From Pseudomonadota bacterium (lineage in GTDB: Bacteria; Pseudomonadota; Alphaproteobacteria; Sphingomonadales; Sphingomonadaceae): a stretch of 7,611 nucleotides of DNA. The translations under genes were made by a program, and so were the position numbers. The stretch covers positions 1 to 7,611 of the forward strand of contig JAEXLC010000006.1 of the NCBI GenBank assembly GCA_023445495.1, in the 5' to 3' direction. The notes beneath the pieces were generated by a model. That model did not search any database, was not told the origin of the DNA, and saw only the letters and a program-made list of their open reading frames with translations. Positions 5,245 through 7,611 of this stretch are shown here, piece by piece (positions within the stretch are counted from its first letter, which is position 1; every line of letters starts with the position of its first letter).

Positions 5245-6663
5245 ATGACCGCGTTCGACCGCGATTTCACCATGACGATCGGCGGCCAGCCCGTGGCCGG
5301 TGGCGCGACGATCCCGGTGCTCAATCCCGCAACCGAGGAAGCCGTAGCGGAAGCCCCCGATTGCAGCGCGGCCGAGCTCGACGCCGCCGTTGCCGCTGCC
5401 CGCGCCGCCTTTCCCGGCTGGCGCGCGACTCCGCTGGACCAGCGCCGCGCCGCGGTGGCGAAGATCGCCGAAGTGATTTCCACCAATCTCGACCAATTCG
5501 CCCGCCTCTTCACCCAGGAACAGGGCCGACCGGTCGGCAAGGCGACCGAGGAGCTGATGGGCGCCGCCTTCTGGGCCGCCAGCGTCGCCAAGCAGGAAAT
5601 CCCGGTGCTGGTGAACGAGGATACGCCTGACCGCCGCTCCGAGACCCGCCGCGTGCCGATCGGGGTGGTCGGCGGGATCGTGCCGTGGAATTTCCCGATG
5701 CTGCTCGGCGTATGGAAGATCGCCGGCGCGCTGCTCACCGGCAACACGCTGGTCATCAAGCCCTCGCCCTTCACCCCGCTGACCATGCTCAAATTGGGCG
5801 AGCTGATGCGCCCGCATCTGCCGGCGGGCGTGTTCAACGTGGTCAGCGGCGGCGACCAACTGGGCCCCTGGATGACCGCGCATCCGGGCATCGACAAGAT
5901 CAGCTTCACCGGCTCCACCGCCACCGGCAAGCGGGTGATGGCCAGCGCCGCCGCCAATCTCAAGCGCGTCACGCTCGAGCTGGGCGGCAATGACGCGGCG
6001 ATCGTGCTCGGCGATGTCGATGTGGCGAAGGTCGCCGAGCCGCTGTTCTGGTCGGCCTTCGGCAATAACGGCCAGGTCTGCATCGCGACCAAGCGGCTCT
6101 ATATCCACGATGCCGCCTATGACGCGCTCGCCGCCGAGCTGACCGCGATCGCCAACCGGGTGAAGACCGGCAACGGGCTGGAGCAGGGCACCGACCTCGG
6201 GCCGGTCCAGAACCGCGCGCAGTTCGAGCGGGTCAAGGCGCTGGTCGAGGATGCGAAGGCCGAGGGGTTGCGCTTCCTTGCCGGTGGCGAGGTGCCGGAA
6301 GGGAAGGGCTATTTCGTGCCCGTCACGCTGGTCGACAATCCGCCCGAGGACAGCCGCGTCGTCGCCGAGGAAGCGTTCGGCCCGGTCCTGCCGCTGATCC
6401 GCTTCGACGATGTCGAGGATGTGATCGCGCGCGCTAACAACAGCGATTACGGGCTGGCCGGCTCGGTCTGGTCGGCGGACACCGACGCCGCGCTCGCCAT
6501 TGCCGAGCGGCTCGACACCGGCACGGTCTGGATCAACGAGGCCCAGCACGTCACCCCCTGGGCGCCGTTCGGCGGCCACAAGCAATCGGGGATCGGCGTC
6601 GAGAACGGCACCGAGGGGCTGCTCGAATATACCAACGCCCAGACGATCTCGGTGCGCAAGTGA
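5245..6663 (+). CDS. NAD(P)-dependent aldehyde dehydrogenase
   Basis: A 472-residue aldehyde dehydrogenase of normal length, expected in the cytoplasm as a dimer or tetramer that oxidises an aldehyde to a carboxylic acid. The catalytic and cofactor residues are all present: N149 (VPWNFP), K172 (VIKPSPFTP), the FTGSTATGK loop (221-229), E245 (LELGGND), nucleophile C279 (GNNGQVCIATKR) and E376 (EEAFGP). The pattern fits the broad non-acylating ALDH superfamily, with some likeness to the AldA-type group; it is not a CoA-acylating methylmalonate-semialdehyde dehydrogenase by context alone, but the substrate cannot be read. It is the first gene of the rightward unit, and its stop overlaps the crotonase start. 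It could make the acid that is then activated to a CoA ester and degraded by the other enzymes here, although no ligase is present in the window. Confidence 0.93.
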   Translation: MTAFDRDFTMTIGGQPVAGGATIPVLNPATEEAVAEAPDCSAAELDAAVAAARAAFPGWRATPLDQRRAAVAKIAEVISTNLDQFARLFTQEQGRPVGKATEELMGAAFWAASVAKQEIPVLVNEDTPDRRSETRRVPIGVVGGIVPWNFPMLLGVWKIAGALLTGNTLVIKPSPFTPLTMLKLGELMRPHLPAGVFNVVSGGDQLGPWMTAHPGIDKISFTGSTATGKRVMASAAANLKRVTLELGGNDAAIVLGDVDVAKVAEPLFWSAFGNNGQVCIATKRLYIHDAAYDALAAELTAIANRVKTGNGLEQGTDLGPVQNRAQFERVKALVEDAKAEGLRFLAGGEVPEGKGYFVPVTLVDNPPEDSRVVAEEAFGPVLPLIRFDDVEDVIARANNSDYGLAGSVWSADTDAALAIAERLDTGTVWINEAQHVTPWAPFGGHKQSGIGVENGTEGLLEYTNAQTISVRK

Positions 6664-7550
6664 TGCAGTACGAGCAGATCCGCTACGAGGTTGCCGAGGG
6701 CATCGCCACGCTCACCCTCAACCGGCCCGACAAGCTCAACGCCTATTCGATCCGGATGATGGAGGAGATGATCGACGCGTTCGACCGCGCCGATGCCGAT
6801 GACGAAGTCGGCGCGGTGATCGTCACCGGCGAGGGTCGCGCCTTTTGCGCGGGTGCCGATCTCGAGATGGGCGCCAAGGTGTTCGACGCCGCCGGCGGCC
6901 CGGACTCGCCGATCCGCGCCGACGGCTCGATCGACTATGCCAGCCCGCATGCCCGCGACTATGGCGGCCGTCTGACGCTGCGTATCTTCGAAAGCCTCAA
7001 GCCGGTGATCGCGGCGGTCAACGGCCCGGCGGTCGGCATCGGCGCCACGATGCTGCTGCCGATGGACATCCGCCTCGCCAGCGACACGGCGCGCTTCGGC
7101 TTCGTCTTCGCGCGGCGGGGGATCGTCCCCGAAGGCGCGTCGATGTGGTTCCTGCCGCGCATCGTGGGGATCGATCGCGCGCTCGAATGGTGCATGAGCG
7201 GGCGGCTGCTCGGCGCCGAGGAAGCGCTGGCCGGCCGGCTGGTCCGCTCGCTCCACGCACCCGACGACCTGCTCCCCGCCGCCCGCGCGCTGGCCCGCGA
7301 GATCGTCGATAATGCCGCCCCGGTCTCGGTCGCGCTCACCCGCCAGATGCTGTGGCGCGGGCTCGGCATGGCGCACCCGATGGAGGCGCACCGGATCGAC
7401 AGCCGCGGCGTGCTGGCGCGTGGCCGCAGCGGCGATGCCCGCGAAGGCGTGATGGCGTTCCTCGAGAAGCGGGCTGCGGTTTTCCCGGACCGCGTGTCGG
7501 GCGGGATGCCGGATTATTTCCCGTGGTGGGAAGAGCCGGGCTATTTCTAA
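6663..7550 (+). CDS. Crotonase superfamily protein (enoyl-CoA isomerase-like active site)
   Basis: A 295-residue crotonase-fold protein that acts on an acyl-CoA thioester. The CoA and oxyanion-hole regions are typical: LNRPDKLNAYS (19-29), RAFCAGADLE (59-68) and AVNGPAVGIGATM (118-130). It is annotated as enoyl-CoA hydratase by general likeness, but by motif alignment to the rat enzyme the two hydratase glutamates (E144, E164) are replaced by T129 and F149. Instead E157 in GIVPEGAS lies 8 residues past the second position, where delta3-delta2 enoyl-CoA isomerases carry their catalytic glutamate (PEG or TEG motif) and dienoyl-CoA isomerase has an aspartate. Double-bond isomerisation is therefore more likely than hydration. 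A C-terminal tail rich in aromatics (PDYFPWWEEPGYF) is present. The ATG at 6663 overlaps the dehydrogenase TGA (TGATG) and has no clear ribosome site, so translation is probably coupled; a GTG at 6660 is the alternative start. Confidence 0.9.
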   Translation: MQYEQIRYEVAEGIATLTLNRPDKLNAYSIRMMEEMIDAFDRADADDEVGAVIVTGEGRAFCAGADLEMGAKVFDAAGGPDSPIRADGSIDYASPHARDYGGRLTLRIFESLKPVIAAVNGPAVGIGATMLLPMDIRLASDTARFGFVFARRGIVPEGASMWFLPRIVGIDRALEWCMSGRLLGAEEALAGRLVRSLHAPDDLLPAARALAREIVDNAAPVSVALTRQMLWRGLGMAHPMEAHRIDSRGVLARGRSGDAREGVMAFLEKRAAVFPDRVSGGMPDYFPWWEEPGYF

Positions 7551-7560
7551 CCCAACAGAT

Positions 7561-7611
7561 CCTCTCCCGGAGGGAGAGGGGGACCGCCGCCGAAGGCGGT
7601 GGTGGAGAGGG
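7561..7611. repeat. GC-rich double hairpin repeat (CCTCTCCC/GGGAGAGG type)
   Basis: Ten bases past the crotonase stop, CCTCTCCC (7561-7568) pairs with GGGAGAGG (7572-7579), loop GGA. It is followed by ACCGCCGCC (7583-7591) and GGCGGTGGT (7595-7603) around GAA, with one mismatch, and then by another GGAGAGGG at the window edge. This is the CTCTCCC...ACCGCC...GGCGGTGGTGGAGAGG intergenic repeat widespread in sphingomonads, related to the copy at 14-36, and it probably continues beyond the window. It may serve as the terminator of the aldehyde dehydrogenase-crotonase unit, but there is no T-run in view. Confidence 0.65.

Noticed and set aside
5125..6585. Minus-strand open frame of 486 codons opposite the aldehyde dehydrogenase gene
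   Set aside because: The plus-strand gene has all ALDH catalytic residues and a strong ribosome site. The antisense product has no recognisable domain.
6447..7391. Minus-strand open frame of 314 codons opposite the crotonase gene
   Set aside because: It is antisense to a motif-rich gene, has H/R/D-rich composition, and crosses the end of the dehydrogenase gene.

Overview
The window looks like ordinary chromosomal DNA from a GC-rich alphaproteobacterium, most likely a sphingomonad (Sphingomonas or a relative). The grounds are strong GC bias at third codon positions, protein sequences typical of that group, and the two kinds of short GC-rich inverted repeat common between genes in those genomes. 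I see no tRNA or rRNA gene, CRISPR array, transposase or phage gene. Eight protein genes fill the window, and no gene-free stretch exceeds about 175 bases.

Left third (1-1960): a CPBP-family membrane protease gene with a probable TTG start (37-930, minus), a methionine sulfoxide reductase B gene (1102-1545, minus), and a small uncharacterised gene reading the other way from almost the same point (about 1583-1837, plus). These look like housekeeping or stress genes with no clear tie to what follows. A long inverted repeat (1868-1956) separates them from the next block.

Middle and right (1963-7550): two divergent transcription units of CoA-ester metabolism around a 145-base control region (5100-5244). 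Leftward run a thiolase (3924-5099), an HSD10-like short-chain 3-hydroxyacyl-CoA dehydrogenase (3123-3905, only 18 bases on) and, past a second inverted repeat, a CaiB/BaiF-family alpha-methylacyl-CoA racemase-like protein (1963-2976). Rightward run an NAD(P)-dependent aldehyde dehydrogenase (5245-6663) and a crotonase-family protein whose start overlaps the dehydrogenase stop (6663-7550). A near-perfect 20-base palindrome (5160-5179) sits almost midway between the two first genes and is a good candidate operator controlling both.

Together the five enzymes could oxidise an aldehyde to an acid, isomerise double bonds or the methyl-branch configuration of its CoA ester, oxidise the 3-hydroxyacyl-CoA and cleave it thiolytically. 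That suggests catabolism of a branched or unsaturated (terpenoid-like, lipid or sterol side chain) substrate, which is inference: no acyl-CoA ligase, acyl-CoA dehydrogenase or regulator gene lies in the window, and the substrate cannot be read from the sequence. The points most worth a second look are the crotonase active site (both hydratase glutamates replaced, an isomerase-type glutamate present), the racemase-like protein that stops early right beside a repeat element, the paired base changes in the second repeat, and the operator-like palindrome.
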